A stretch of DNA of 64,000 nucleotides, from NCBI GenBank assembly GCA_030268105.1, contig BSDZ01000004.1:3893001-3957000 (forward strand), in the 5' to 3' direction. Positions 1 through 11,807 of the stretch are shown piece by piece. Numbering within the stretch: the stretch's first letter is position 1; the number at the start of each line of letters is the position of its first letter. The DNA comes from Volvox africanus. Its lineage: Eukaryota > Chlorophyta > Chlorophyceae > Chlamydomonadales > Volvocaceae. The notes under the pieces were generated by a model, which was not told the DNA's origin, ran no database searches, and saw only the letters and a list, made by a program, of their open reading frames with translations. A program made the translations under genes and the position numbers.

Positions 1-1
1 C

Positions 2-4
2 TGA
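2..4 (+). CDS. RARS: Stop codon of an arginyl-tRNA synthetase 3' exon that lies left of the window
   Basis: The first bases of the window match the junction seen at 4205-4208, where the synthetase reading frame ends in TGA. Only the stop codon of this copy is inside the window. Confidence 0.8.
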   Translation, partial: 

Positions 5-140
5 GCCGAGACAGTCCGGTCCAATATAGTCAGGGAAGAAGGGCCCATACTGGTAGTCGTTACATGACAGCTAACTCAATCAGAGTTTTTTTCGGCGACA
101 GTGATCACTGGTGGCCGGGGGACTGCTGCGAAAGAGTTAA

Positions 141-145
141 TGTAA
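141..145 (+). terminator. TGTAA poly(A)-type signal for the synthetase 3' exons
   Basis: TGTAA lies 137 nt after the TGA stop of the synthetase exons. TGTAA is the established nuclear polyadenylation signal of chlorophyte algae. The same site recurs at the matching position of every later copy, for example 4345-4349. The assignment rests on motif and position only. Confidence 0.5.
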
Positions 146-1014
146 AAGTGAGTGGCTCCACGGAGGCGAGGCCAACGGGGCGCAGGATGAAAATGGGGAC
201 TGGCTTTGGAATTGGGTCCACCTTCAAACGTGGTGCAGTTTTCCCGGAGATTGGGAGCCTACGGCCTGGTGTCGAGTCGCTCATCTACGCGGTGTGGTAA
301 CTGAAGTGTGGCGATGAAGGGAAGGATGGATGTGTTTTCCACTTTGTTGCCCAAAGACCGGCGCAAAAGTGACCATTCCTTGTGATGTCGGACGCCTAGG
401 GTTAAGTCAGACTCGGTATCGAGGAGGGGGAGGAGGAGGAAAAAGGGCGGGGGTGCTGCTGGTTTGTTGCAGCAGGATATGATGAGGATGTGTGCGTCTG
501 GCTGTTGGGTTTCTGAACCTTGCATTTTTGGATGTGTTCGCTTTCTCCTGTTTATCGATATCCTGATACTCATCTGCCAGTGTGTAGCAATCACATGTCC
601 AAAAGGCCAGAGTCTGCAACGGAGATGTAGCAGCTTTAGGAGCCCCGGCAGTTCGATTACCATGTTATGTCATGCTGCATAATCTGTTAGGGCTCTGTTC
701 TGGACACAGAAAGGCAGCAAATTGCGTGCACACCCAGGTTAACTCCAGGCGCCCACAGAAGTGTAGGACCGCCTTTATTCGTTTAAGAAAACGAATTATT
801 ATTAATATTGGCCAGACAGCGCGCATCATATCCTTTTGCAATAGATCTGTGTGGGTATTACAGCGGTGCTCATCACAGAAGAGAGCGACTTCTCTCCAAT
901 TTCTTCCAACACACGGTATACCAGCGGGCGCGAGGACTCGCCAGGTAAAAAGCAACAAGACTCTACCGCTTTAGAGCGGCCTCCAGGAACAGGACCACCG
1001 TTGCCTCTGAAAAC
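146..1014. other. Part of the repeat unit without a supported gene
   Basis: This holds the 3' flank of the synthetase exons, a G-rich run at 421-452, and weak open frames on both strands. I see no exon I can support here. A - strand frame at 850-958 (NWREVALFCDEHRCN) could be one more exon of the gene at 1015-1591. Confidence 0.4.
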
Positions 1015-1591
1015 CTCCAAGCTGCGTCCCTTCTGGGGATGTGTACAGCTGCTGTGCTTTCTTGCACTCCTTCGGGGCCCCCTTAATGCTGGATCTGACA
1101 TATCCATCTTCGTCGATATGTCCATATGTGCCCACTACCAGCGGCTTGCGCCGATCCTTGGAGCCAGGAACTTTTAATGTCCTTACGTCAGGATTTAGCA
1201 TCTGTTGGGGATAGCCAGTCTAAAACTAAGACAGTCTGTTGGGCATGGTTGAGTTCACAGAACGATGCGAGATAGTAGACAGACTGTCTTAGTGTTAGGC
1301 TTGGCCGTCTGGATAACCCCCACATCTCCCTCGCATCTGTACAGCCTGACGTCTCGTGTCCATTCAGGAGGTCTACATCAATGTGCAGCCTGTAAAGGTG
1401 TAAACCCCCGTACGACATTCCGTGCTATCCAGGTACTGATCTGCTTCCGGGTACCACCAGTTCCTCACACCCCGAGCGCACTCGTAAAAAGATTTGCATC
1501 ATAATGCAAGGTTAATGCTAGTAGTTATGGTGAAAATTAAGTTGTCACAGACGACTCCATTCATGTTCACGTGGCTGCCATTTAAACCTTT
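1015..1591 (-). CDS. Chain of three candidate exons of a second unrecognised gene in the unit (copy 1; repeated in every copy)
   Basis: Three exons can be joined with consistent phases: 1549-1591, 1318-1389 and 1015-1181. The encoded segments include FKWQPREHEWSRL, HIDVDLLNGHETSGCTDARE and KPLVVGTYGHIDEDGYVRSS. The last acceptor is preceded by CTGAC, a good branch-point match. The intron between the last two exons carries a 14-bp inverted repeat. Further coding may lie at 1600-1833 (GYWGWKDSNGK) and 850-958, but I could not join them without stops. The equivalent segment recurs at +4204 steps, with frames broken in copies 7 and 8. The function is unknown, and antisense coincidence is possible. 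Confidence 0.35.
1226..1292. repeat. 14-bp inverted repeat (stem-loop) in the unit
   Basis: CTAAGACAGTCTGT at 1226-1239 is matched by its reverse complement at 1279-1292, with a 39-nt loop. It lies in the proposed intron of the - strand exon chain and recurs in each copy. Confidence 0.8.
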
Positions 1592-1917
1592 CTAACCCTG
1601 CCACTGGTACGAGATGCTGGCGTGCCATTAGAAACCGTGTGCTTCCCTCGGTGCAACAGCACTGTCAAAACCACCCCCACAGCACGTGCACATAAACCCT
1701 TGTTCTCCAGGGTAAATAAAGGATCCATGCAATCCCCACCAGTACATCCACCCGGTGTCATCAGCCTGAAGTGCATTATGAGCTCTACCCTGTGCGACTT
1801 GCCATTGCTGTCTTTCCAGCCCCAATAGCCCAAATCATATCATGCTTAAATCATAACCTCAAATCTAAACCTTCAGAGCATCCAAGTTTCACGTATCAAC
1901 TCCTCTACCACAGCTCC

Positions 1918-1922
1918 TTACA
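1918..1922 (-). terminator. TGTAA poly(A)-type signal of the unrecognised gene
   Basis: On the - strand TGTAA lies 108 nt after the TAG at 2030-2032. It is repeated in each copy. Assigned by motif and spacing only. Confidence 0.45.
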
Positions 1923-2029
1923 CACAAACACATACACACAACACCACAGCCATAGTCACTGCCACGCGCCCACTCTTCCCTCTCACACTTGGGCTGCCTG
2001 CCAACTGCTCTGCCAAATCGCATCCTCCT

Positions 2030-3224
2030 CTACTCCCCCGGCTCCACGAGCACATCCACGACCTTCGATTCCATGTCCTTGACGCTGTCCTTCAGTGGCT
2101 CAATGATGGGCTTCCAGCAATTAGCGCACTTGGGTGTACCTTTGATATCCATCACGATGTTGCAGCAAGGTGGCTGATGCTGGAACATGTACCGCGGCGC
2201 GGAGCGCGGAGGGGACGCCACTAGTGCGCCTTCGAATCCCATAAACAGCATGTCACGTGAGCGGCGCTTGAGAATCTCTGCGGGCTTGCGTGACGTGAAG
2301 CCGTAGCGATGCATGATATCAGGTACTGCGTGCCGAGCCAAAGCCTTCATGCAAGACCACATCTCTGGATAATAGTTTCGGCCGATGCGGCCGTCAGGAA
2401 CGTAGCACCTAACAAAGAAAGGGACAGGGAGTGGCGTGGGACGAAAGGAAAGACAAAGCAGGCCAAGAGGAGAAGGGTGGTGAATGTTGGGACGCGATTG
2501 CACAAGGAGCAGCAGTCCTCACATCTAAGTTGTGGCGGGTTTTGACGAGCGGGAGTGTTGGGGTGCGAAGTGAGAGGAGGGGGGGGAGAATGAGCGGGTC
2601 TCATTGGGCCGCTTCCGAATAGATGCATAGATGGAAGCAGTGTGGGAAAAGATGCAAGAACACCGACGTCGACCAGCCCGAACACCTCACCAGGGAAGGT
2701 GTGCCACAGGTGTTTAGAGCTGAGCACGCGCTCCGAATCCAGACCGAATACGCCGTTAATTGGCATAACCGGTCATTGTGACCGCTGCGACTGGCTCCGA
2801 TTTGTGCGCTAGGGAGCGCACATATCCGCACTGCCTTCTGCCACAGGCCAAAAGTCCCTCGATCGTGCCGGTGCCTGATCAATTGCCCTTCTACAGATTC
2901 TCAATCCGCCCGCCCCAATCACCCCATGAAACCTCCTTGGACGCGCGGGAGGAGCCCCACCTGTAATCAATCACGACACGCATGTCGATTGGCCCCGTAC
3001 AGAAGTCAGGTTTTGAGCCGTGCGTCTCGTAGAAGGTCATTGTGGGGCCCCAGTAGCCCAGTCGCAGTTGTGTGTGGTCCCTGCGAGGCAGCCCGTGAGG
3101 AAATGGTAAGGGGTTACAGAATTACACCCAAGTCATGGTCTGCAGGGAGAGGCATGGCGGGAGAGGCCTTATTCGGCAAATGGGCGGTGAGGTAGTCACG
3201 GGCAGTGTGGCCATGCTCCCGCAT
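2030..3224 (-). CDS. Unrecognised spliced gene of the repeat unit (copy 1)
   Basis: I do not recognise this protein. The model from the 5' end is: ATG at 3224-3222; exon 3118-3224; a 37-nt intron; exon 2961-3080; one or two exons between 2890 and 2691 whose boundary I could not fix; a 326-nt intron; and last exon 2030-2364 with TAG. Phases agree wherever both sides are defined (2-2 at the first intron, 1-1 at the last). The product starts MREHGHTARDYL, has an aromatic segment LRLGYWGPTMTFYETHGSKP, and a C-terminal exon with RSRDMLFMGFEGAL, a CC pair and a CANCW motif. It ends charged (VLVEPGE). In-frame stops at about 2807 and 2777 mean an intron, or a defect, lies in the middle. No signal peptide or membrane segment is evident. 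Its 5' end sits about 175 bp from the synthetase exons, in divergent orientation. Confidence 0.6.
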
Positions 3225-3399
3225 GTAGGTGGTATGCGTGTGCGTTGATGTAGTGATTCGTTGTAGGCGGATGCCCGCCCGCCTGCCTGTTCTATTGATT
3301 TGGTTTGTGATTTGGATTTGTTTCGTTTTTCGCCGCCAAACCTGCTGGTACGACCGGCCTTTGCCTCTGTCGCCTAACTCCCGAACCCCGGCTGTGCAG

Positions 3400-4208
3400 G
3401 TATTGTCCGCAAGGCGGAGAAGGATGTGTACGGGCTTGCTGCTGACACGCCTATTTCTCTGGATCACCCCAAGGTGATTCTCGACAGTTGGAGAGACGTG
3501 GATGTGGTCGGGCCTAGGCGGGTGGTTTGACGAGCAAGAGGCCTGAGTCCGCATGCATTCAATGGGAATGCGGCGGGTAGTCGCCTAGGTGTATGTGTCA
3601 ATTGCAAGGAAAGGGCAAGGTGGGTAAGACAGTTGTACCTACAGGTATAGGAATTATGTCCGGCTTTCCTTCTGTCTGGATTGGGGCATTTTTAACGATC
3701 CTCCCTCGGGCCCCGGCCCCCGGCCCCTGAGTAGGAGCTTGAGCTGGCCATCCATTTGTGCAAATTTTCTGAGGCGCTGGAGGACGCCATCGAGGAGCTG
3801 GCTCCAAACAGGTGAGGGCAGAGACCAGAGGGTTATGGGGGTGCACTTCGCAAAGGTGGTGAAGGCGATGATGACCGGGTGGAGTTAACTCCACCATATC
3901 CCGTCTGTTTCTTGCTCACCCTGGTCATTGCACCGCCTCAGCTTTGACCGTCACCGTTCCCACCATTCTCGGCTCTTCGCACTCATCCTTGATGCCGCAC
4001 TGCGGGACCCCGCGGGTCTTGATAACCCGCCCGCAGAGTTACGGACTACCTGTACGACCTTTCAGAGAAGTTCAATTCATTCTACGTGGATTGCAAGGTG
4101 TTGGGCAGCGAGCAGGAGGCCTCACGTCTGCTGCTCTGTGAAGCGACCGCTGTCGTCATGCGAAAGTGTTTTGAGCTGCTGGGCATCAAGCCATTATACC
4201 GAATCTGA
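3400..4208 (+). CDS. RARS: Arginyl-tRNA synthetase, last three exons (copy 1 of the array)
   Basis: Class I arginyl-tRNA synthetase charges tRNA-Arg with arginine. This is only its C-terminal all-helical DALR/anticodon-binding domain. Exons are 3400-3473, 3735-3811 and 4037-4208. Their phases agree: the first starts after one base of a codon, the first intron is phase 0, the second is phase 2, and TGA is at 4206-4208. Diagnostic segments are IVRKAEKDV, ISLDHPK, LAIHLCKFSEALEDAIEELAP, YLYDLSEKFNSFY, SRLLLCEATAVVMRKCF and the terminal LLGIKPLYRI, closely following plant and algal cytosolic enzymes. No upstream exon with the HIGH or KMSKS catalytic motifs was found in the unit. Each copy is therefore a headless fragment unless a complete gene lies left of the window. 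The exons lie between the 5' end of the - strand gene at 2030-3224 and the unit boundary. Confidence 0.92.
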
Positions 4209-6233
4209 GCCGAGACAGTCCGGTCCAATATAGTCAGGGAAGAAGGGCCCATACTGGTAGTCGTTACATGACAGCTAACTCAATCAGAGTTTTTTTCGGC
4301 GACAGTGATCACTGGTGGCCGGGGGACTGCTGCGAAAGAGTTAATGTAAAAGTGAGTGGCTCCACGGAGGCGAGGCCAACGGGGCGCAGGATGAAAATGG
4401 GGACTGGCTTTGGAATTGGGTCCACCTTCAAACGTGGTGCAGTTTTCCCGGAGATTGGGAGCCTACGGCCTGGTGTCGAGTCGCTCATCTACGCGGTGTG
4501 GTAACTGAAGTGTGGCGATGAAGGGAAGGATGGATGTGTTTTCCACTTTGTTGCCCAAAGACCGGCGCAAAAGTGACCATTCCTTGTGATGTCGGACGCC
4601 TAGGGTTAAGTCAGACTCGGTATCGAGGAGGGGGAGGAGGAGGAAAAAGGGCGGGGGTGCTGCTGGTTTGTTGCAGCAGGATATGATGAGGATGTGTGCG
4701 TCTGGCTGTTGGGTTTCTGAACCTTGCATTTTTGGATGTGTTCGCTTTCTCCTGTTTATCGATATCCTGATACTCATCTGCCAGTGTGTAGCAATCACAT
4801 GTCCAAAAGGCCAGAGTCTGCAACGGAGATGTAGCAGCTTTAGGAGCCCCGGCAGTTCGATTACCATGTTATGTCATGCTGCATAATCTGTTAGGGCTCT
4901 GTTCTGGACACAGAAAGGCAGCAAATTGCGTGCACACCCAGGTTAACTCCAGGCGCCCACAGAAGTGTAGGACCGCCTTTATTCGTTTAAGAAAACGAAT
5001 TATTATTAATATTGGCCAGACAGCGCGCATCATATCCTTTTGCAATAGATCTGTGTGGGTATTACAGCGGTGCTCATCACAGAAGAGAGCGACTTCTCTC
5101 CAATTTCTTCCAACACACGGTATACCAGCGGGCGCGAGGACTCGCCAGGTAAAAAGCAACAAGACTCTACCGCCTTAGAGCGGCCTCCAGGAACAGGACC
5201 ACCGTTGCCTCTGAAAACCTCCAAGCTGCGTCCCTTCTGGGGATGTGTACAGCTGCTGTGCTTTCTTGCACTCCTTCGGGGCCCCCTTAATGCTGGATCT
5301 GACATATCCATCTTCGTCGATATGTCCATATGTGCCCACTACCAGCGGCTTGCGCCGATCCTTGGAGCCAGGAACTTTTAATGTCCTTACGTCAGGATTT
5401 AGCATCTGTTGGGGATAGCCAGTCTAAAACTAAGACAGTCTGTTGGGCATGGTTGAGTTCACAGAACGATGCGAGATAGTAGACAGACTGTCTTAGTGTT
5501 AGGCTTGGCCGTCTGGATAACCCCCACATCTCCCTCGCATCTGTACAGCCTGACGTCTCGTGTCCATTCAGGAGGTCTACATCAATGTGCAGCCTGTAAA
5601 GGTGTAAACCCCCGTACGACATTCCGTGCTATCCAGGTACTGATCTGCTTCCGGGTACCACCAGTTCCTCACACCCCGAGCGCACTCGTAAAAAGATTTG
5701 CATCATAATGCAAGGTTAATGCTAGTAGTTATGGTGAAAATTAAGTTGTCACAGACGACTCCATTCATGTTCACGTGGCTGCCATTTAAACCTTTCTAAC
5801 CCTGCCACTGGTACGAGATGCTGGCGTGCCATTAGAAACCGTGTGCTTCCCTCGGTGCAACAGCACTGTCAAAACCACCCCCACAGCACGTGCACATAAA
5901 CCCTTGTTCTCCAGGGTAAATAAAGGATCCATGCAATCCCCACCAGTACATCCACCCGGTGTCATCAGCCTGAAGTGCATTATGAGCTCTACCCTGTGCG
6001 ACTTGCCATTGCTGTCTTTCCAGCCCCAATAGCCCAAATCATATCATGCTTAAATCATAACCTCAAATCTAAACCTTCAGAGCATCCAAGTTTCACGTAT
6101 CAACTCCTCTACCACAGCTCCTTACACACAAACACATACACACAACACCACAGCCATAGTCACTGCCACGCGCCCACTCTTCCCTCTCACACTTGGGCTG
6201 CCTGCCAACTGCTCTGCCAAATCGCATCCTCCT

Positions 6234-7428
6234 CTACTCCCCCGGCTCCACGAGCACATCCACGACCTTCGATTCCATGTCCTTGACGCTGTCCTTCAGT
6301 GGCTCAATGATGGGCTTCCAGCAATTAGCGCACTTGGGTGTACCTTTGATATCCATCACGATGTTGCAGCAAGGTGGCTGATGCTGGAACATGTACCGCG
6401 GCGCGGAGCGCGGAGGGGACGCCACTAGTGCGCCTTCGAATCCCATAAACAGCATGTCACGTGAGCGGCGCTTGAGAATCTCTGCGGGCTTGCGTGACGT
6501 GAAGCCGTAGCGATGCATGATATCAGGTACTGCGTGCCGAGCCAAAGCCTTCATGCAAGACCACATCTCTGGATAATAGTTTCGGCCGATGCGGCCGTCA
6601 GGAACGTAGCACCTAACAAAGAAAGGGACAGGGAGTGGCGTGGGACGAAAGGAAAGACAAAGCAGGCCAAGAGGAGAAGGGTGGTGAATGTTGGGACGCG
6701 ATTGCACAAGGAGCAGCAGTCCTCACATCTAAGTTGTGGCGGGTTTTGACGAGCGGGAGTGTTGGGGTGCGAAGTGAGAGGAGGGGGGGGAGAATGAGCG
6801 GGTCTCATTGGGCCGCTTCCGAATAGATGCATAGATGGAAGCAGTGTGGGAAAAGATGCAAGAACACCGACGTCGACCAGCCCGAACACCTCACCAGGGA
6901 AGGTGTGCCACAGGTGTTTAGAGCTGAGCACGCGCTCCGAATCCAGACCGAATACGCCGTTAATTGGCATAACCGGTCATTGTGACCGCTGCGACTGGCT
7001 CCGATTTGTGCGCTAGGGAGCGCACATATCCGCACTGCCTTCTGCCACAGGCCAAAAGTCCCTCGATCGTGCCGGTGCCTGATCAATTGCCCTTCTACAG
7101 ATTCTCAATCCGCCCGCCCCAATCACCCCATGAAACCTCCTTGGACGCGCGGGAGGAGCCCCACCTGTAATCAATCACGACACGCATGTCGATTGGCCCC
7201 GTACAGAAGTCAGGTTTTGAGCCGTGCGTCTCGTAGAAGGTCATTGTGGGGCCCCAGTAGCCCAGTCGCAGTTGTGTGTGGTCCCTGCGAGGCAGCCCGT
7301 GAGGAAATGGTAAGGGGTTACAGAATTACACCCAAGTCATGGTCTGCAGGGAGAGGCATGGCGGGAGAGGCCTTATTCGGCAAATGGGCGGTGAGGTAGT
7401 CACGGGCAGTGTGGCCATGCTCCCGCAT
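6234..7428 (-). CDS. Unrecognised spliced gene (copy 2)
   Basis: Same exon structure as copy 1, shifted by 4204 bp. The last exon is 6234-6568. Confidence 0.58.
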
Positions 7429-7603
7429 GTAGGTGGTATGCGTGTGCGTTGATGTAGTGATTCGTTGTAGGCGGATGCCCGCCCGCCTGCCTGTTCTATT
7501 GATTTGGTTTGTGATTTGGATTTGTTTCGTTTTTCGCCGCCAAACCTGCTGGTACGACCGGCCTTTGCCTCTGTCGCCTAACTCCCGAACCCCGGCTGTG
7601 CAG

Positions 7604-8412
7604 GTATTGTCCGCAAGGCGGAGAAGGATGTGTACGGGCTTGCTGCTGACACGCCTATTTCTCTGGATCACCCCAAGGTGATTCTCGACAGTTGGAGAGA
7701 CGTGGATGTGGTCGGGCCTAGGCGGGTGGTTTGACGAGCAAGAGGCCTGAGTCCGCATGCATTCAATGGGAATGCGGCGGGTAGTCGCCTAGGTGTATGT
7801 GTCAATTGCAAGGAAAGGGCAAGGTGGGTAAGACAGTTGTACCTACAGGTATAGGAATTATGTCCGGCTTTCCTTCTGTCTGGATTGGGGCATTTTTAAC
7901 GATCCTCCCTCGGGCCCCGGCCCCCGGCCCCTGAGTAGGAGCTTGAGCTGGCCATCCATTTGTGCAAATTTTCTGAGGCGCTGGAGGACGCCATCGAGGA
8001 GCTGGCTCCAAACAGGTGAGGGCAGAGACCAGAGGGTTATGGGGGTGCACTTCGCAAAGGTGGTGAAGGCGATGATGACCGGGTGGAGTTAACTCCACCA
8101 TATCCCGTCTGTTTCTTGCTCACCCTGGTCATTGCACCGCCTCAGCTTTGACCGTCACCGTTCCCACCATTCTCGGCTCTTCGCACTCATCCTTGATGCC
8201 GCACTGCGGGACCCCGCGGGTCTTGATAACCCGCCCGCAGAGTTACGGACTACCTGTACGACCTTTCAGAGAAGTTCAATTCATTCTACGTGGATTGCAA
8301 GGTGTTGGGCAGCGAGCAGGAGGCCTCACGTCTGCTGCTCTGTGAAGCGACCGCTGTCGTCATGCGAAAGTGTTTTGAGCTGCTGGGCATCAAGCCATTA
8401 TACCGAATCTGA
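7604..8412 (+). CDS. RARS: Arginyl-tRNA synthetase 3' exons (copy 2)
   Basis: Exons 7604-7677, 7939-8015 and 8241-8412 are identical in frame and splice sites to copy 1. The frame is intact. Confidence 0.9.
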
Positions 8413-10437
8413 GCCGAGACAGTCCGGTCCAATATAGTCAGGGAAGAAGGGCCCATACTGGTAGTCGTTACATGACAGCTAACTCAATCAGAGTTTTTTT
8501 CGGCGACAGTGATCACTGGTGGCCGGGGGACTGCTGCGAAAGAGTTAATGTAAAAGTGAGTGGCTCCACGGAGGCGAGGCCAACGGGGCGCAGGATGAAA
8601 ATGGGGACTGGCTTTGGAATTGGGTCCACCTTCAAACGTGGTGCAGTTTTCCCGGAGATTGGGAGCCTACGGCCTGGTGTCGAGTCGCTCATCTACGCGG
8701 TGTGGTAACTGAAGTGTGGCGATGAAGGGAAGGATGGATGTGTTTTCCACTTTGTTGCCCAAAGACCGGCGCAAAAGTGACCATTCCTTGTGATGTCGGA
8801 CGCCTAGGGTTAAGTCAGACTCGGTATCGAGGAGGGGGAGGAGGAGGAAAAAGGGCGGGGGTGCTGCTGGTTTGTTGCAGCAGGATATGATGAGGATGTG
8901 TGCGTCTGGCTGTTGGGTTTCTGAACCTTGCATTTTTGGATGTGTTCGCTTTCTCCTGTTTATCGATATCCTGATACTCATCTGCCAGTGTGTAGCAATC
9001 ACATGTCCAAAAGGCCAGAGTCTGCAACGGAGATGTAGCAGCTTTAGGAGCCCCGGCAGTTCGATTACCATGTTATGTCATGCTGCATAATCTGTTAGGG
9101 CTCTGTTCTGGACACAGAAAGGCAGCAAATTGCGTGCACACCCAGGTTAACTCCAGGCGCCCACAGAAGTGTAGGACCGCCTTTATTCGTTTAAGAAAAC
9201 GAATTATTATTAATATTGGCCAGACAGCGCGCATCATATCCTTTTGCAATAGATCTGTGTGGGTATTACAGCGGTGCTCATCACAGAAGAGAGCGACTTC
9301 TCTCCAATTTCTTCCAACACACGGTATACCAGCGGGCGCGAGGACTCGCCAGGTAAAAAGCAACAAGACTCTACCGCCTTAGAGCGGCCTCCAGGAACAG
9401 GACCACCGTTGCCTCTGAAAACCTCCAAGCTGCGTCCCTTCTGGGGATGTGTACAGCTGCTGTGCTTTCTTGCACTCCTTCGGGGCCCCCTTAATGCTGG
9501 ATCTGACATATCCATCTTCGTCGATATGTCCATATGTGCCCACTACCAGCGGCTTGCGCCGATCCTTGGAGCCAGGAACTTTTAATGTCCTTACGTCAGG
9601 ATTTAGCATCTGTTGGGGATAGCCAGTCTAAAACTAAGACAGTCTGTTGGGCATGGTTGAGTTCACAGAACGATGCGAGATAGTAGACAGACTGTCTTAG
9701 TGTTAGGCTTGGCCGTCTGGATAACCCCCACATCTCCCTCGCATCTGTACAGCCTGACGTCTCGTGTCCATTCAGGAGGTCTACATCAATGTGCAGCCTG
9801 TAAAGGTGTAAACCCCCGTACGACATTCCGTGCTATCCAGGTACTGATCTGCTTCCGGGTACCACCAGTTCCTCACACCCCGAGCGCACTCGTAAAAAGA
9901 TTTGCATCATAATGCAAGGTTAATGCTAGTAGTTATGGTGAAAATTAAGTTGTCACAGACGACTCCATTCATGTTCACGTGGCTGCCATTTAAACCTTTC
10001 TAACCCTGCCACTGGTACGAGATGCTGGCGTGCCATTAGAAACCGTGTGCTTCCCTCGGTGCAACAGCACTGTCAAAACCACCCCCACAGCACGTGCACA
10101 TAAACCCTTGTTCTCCAGGGTAAATAAAGGATCCATGCAATCCCCACCAGTACATCCACCCGGTGTCATCAGCCTGAAGTGCATTATGAGCTCTACCCTG
10201 TGCGACTTGCCATTGCTGTCTTTCCAGCCCCAATAGCCCAAATCATATCATGCTTAAATCATAACCTCAATGCTAAACCTTCAGAGCATCCAAGTTTCAC
10301 GTATCAACTCCTCTACCACAGCTCCTTACACACAAACACATACACACAACACCACAGCCATAGTCACTGCCACGCGCCCACTCTTCCCTCTCACACTTGG
10401 GCTGCCTGCCAACTGCTCTGCCAAATCGCATCCTCCT

Positions 10438-11632
10438 CTACTCCCCCGGCTCCACGAGCACATCCACGACCTTCGATTCCATGTCCTTGACGCTGTCCTT
10501 CAGTGGCTCAATGATGGGCTTCCAGCAATTAGCGCACTTGGGTGTACCTTTGATATCCATCACGATGTTGCAGCAAGGTGGCTGATGCTGGAACATGTAC
10601 CGCGGCGCGGAGCGCGGAGGGGACGCCACTAGTGCGCCTTCGAATCCCATAAACAGCATGTCACGTGAGCGGCGCTTGAGAATCTCTGCGGGCTTGCGTG
10701 ACGTGAAGCCGTAGCGATGCATGATATCAGGTACTGCGTGCCGAGCCAAAGCCTTCATGCAAGACCACATCTCTGGATAATAGTTTCGGCCGATGCGGCC
10801 GTCAGGAACGTAGCACCTAACAAAGAAAGGGACAGGGAGTGGCGTGGGACGAAAGGAAAGACAAAGCAGGCCAAGAGGAGAAGGGTGGTGAATGTTGGGA
10901 CGCGATTGCACAAGGAGCAGCAGTCCTCACATCTAAGTTGTGGCGGGTTTTGACGAGCGGGAGTGTTGGGGTGCGAAGTGAGAGGAGGGGGGGGAGAATG
11001 AGCGGGTCTCATTGGGCCGCTTCCGAATAGATGCATAGATGGAAGCAGTGTGGGAAAAGATGCAAGAACACCGACGTCGACCAGCCCGAACACCTCACCA
11101 GGGAAGGTGTGCCACAGGTGTTTAGAGCTGAGCACGCGCTCCGAATCCAGACCGAATACGCCGTTAATTGGCATAACCGGTCATTGTGACCGCTGCGACT
11201 GGCTCCGATTTGTGCGCTAGGGAGCGCACATATCCGCACTGCCTTCTGCCACAGGCCAAAAGTCCCTCGATCGTGCCGGTGCCTGATCAATTGCCCTTCT
11301 ACAGATTCTCAATCCGCCCGCCCCAATCACCCCATGAAACCTCCTTGGACGCGCGGGAGGAGCCCCACCTGTAATCAATCACGACACGCATGTCGATTGG
11401 CCCCGTACAGAAGTCAGGTTTTGAGCCGTGCGTCTCGTAGAAGGTCATTGTGGGGCCCCAGTAGCCCAGTCGCAGTTGTGTGTGGTCCCTGCGAGGCAGC
11501 CCGTGAGGAAATGGTAAGGGGTTACAGAATTACACCCAAGTCATGGTCTGCAGGGAGAGGCATGGCGGGAGAGGCCTTATTCGGCAAATGGGCGGTGAGG
11601 TAGTCACGGGCAGTGTGGCCATGCTCCCGCAT
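10438..11632 (-). CDS. Unrecognised spliced gene (copy 3)
   Basis: Exons are unchanged from copy 1. The neighbouring 3' flank shows the CAATGC variant (near 10268) shared by copies 3-7. Confidence 0.58.
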
Positions 11633-11807
11633 GTAGGTGGTATGCGTGTGCGTTGATGTAGTGATTCGTTGTAGGCGGATGCCCGCCCGCCTGCCTGTTC
11701 TATTGATTTGGTTTGTGATTTGGATTTGTTTCGTTTTTCGCCGCCAAACCTGCTGGTACGACCGGCCTTTGCCTCTGTCGCCTAACTCCCGAACCCCGGC
11801 TGTGCAG

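Noticed and set aside
64..300. 78-codon + strand frame starting MTANSIRV, repeated in the copies
   Set aside because: It lies in the 3' flank of the synthetase exons, spans the TGTAA signal, is broken by a 1-nt loss in copy 5, and has no protein-like composition.
2691..2766. ATG at 2766 as the start of a separate gene (MPINGVFG...)
   Set aside because: The frame is continuous in phase with the last exon through the donor at 2690, so it is more simply an internal part of the unrecognised gene.
10270..10632. 120-codon + strand frame in copies 3-6
   Set aside because: It exists only because of a single substitution and runs antisense to the better supported - strand exon.
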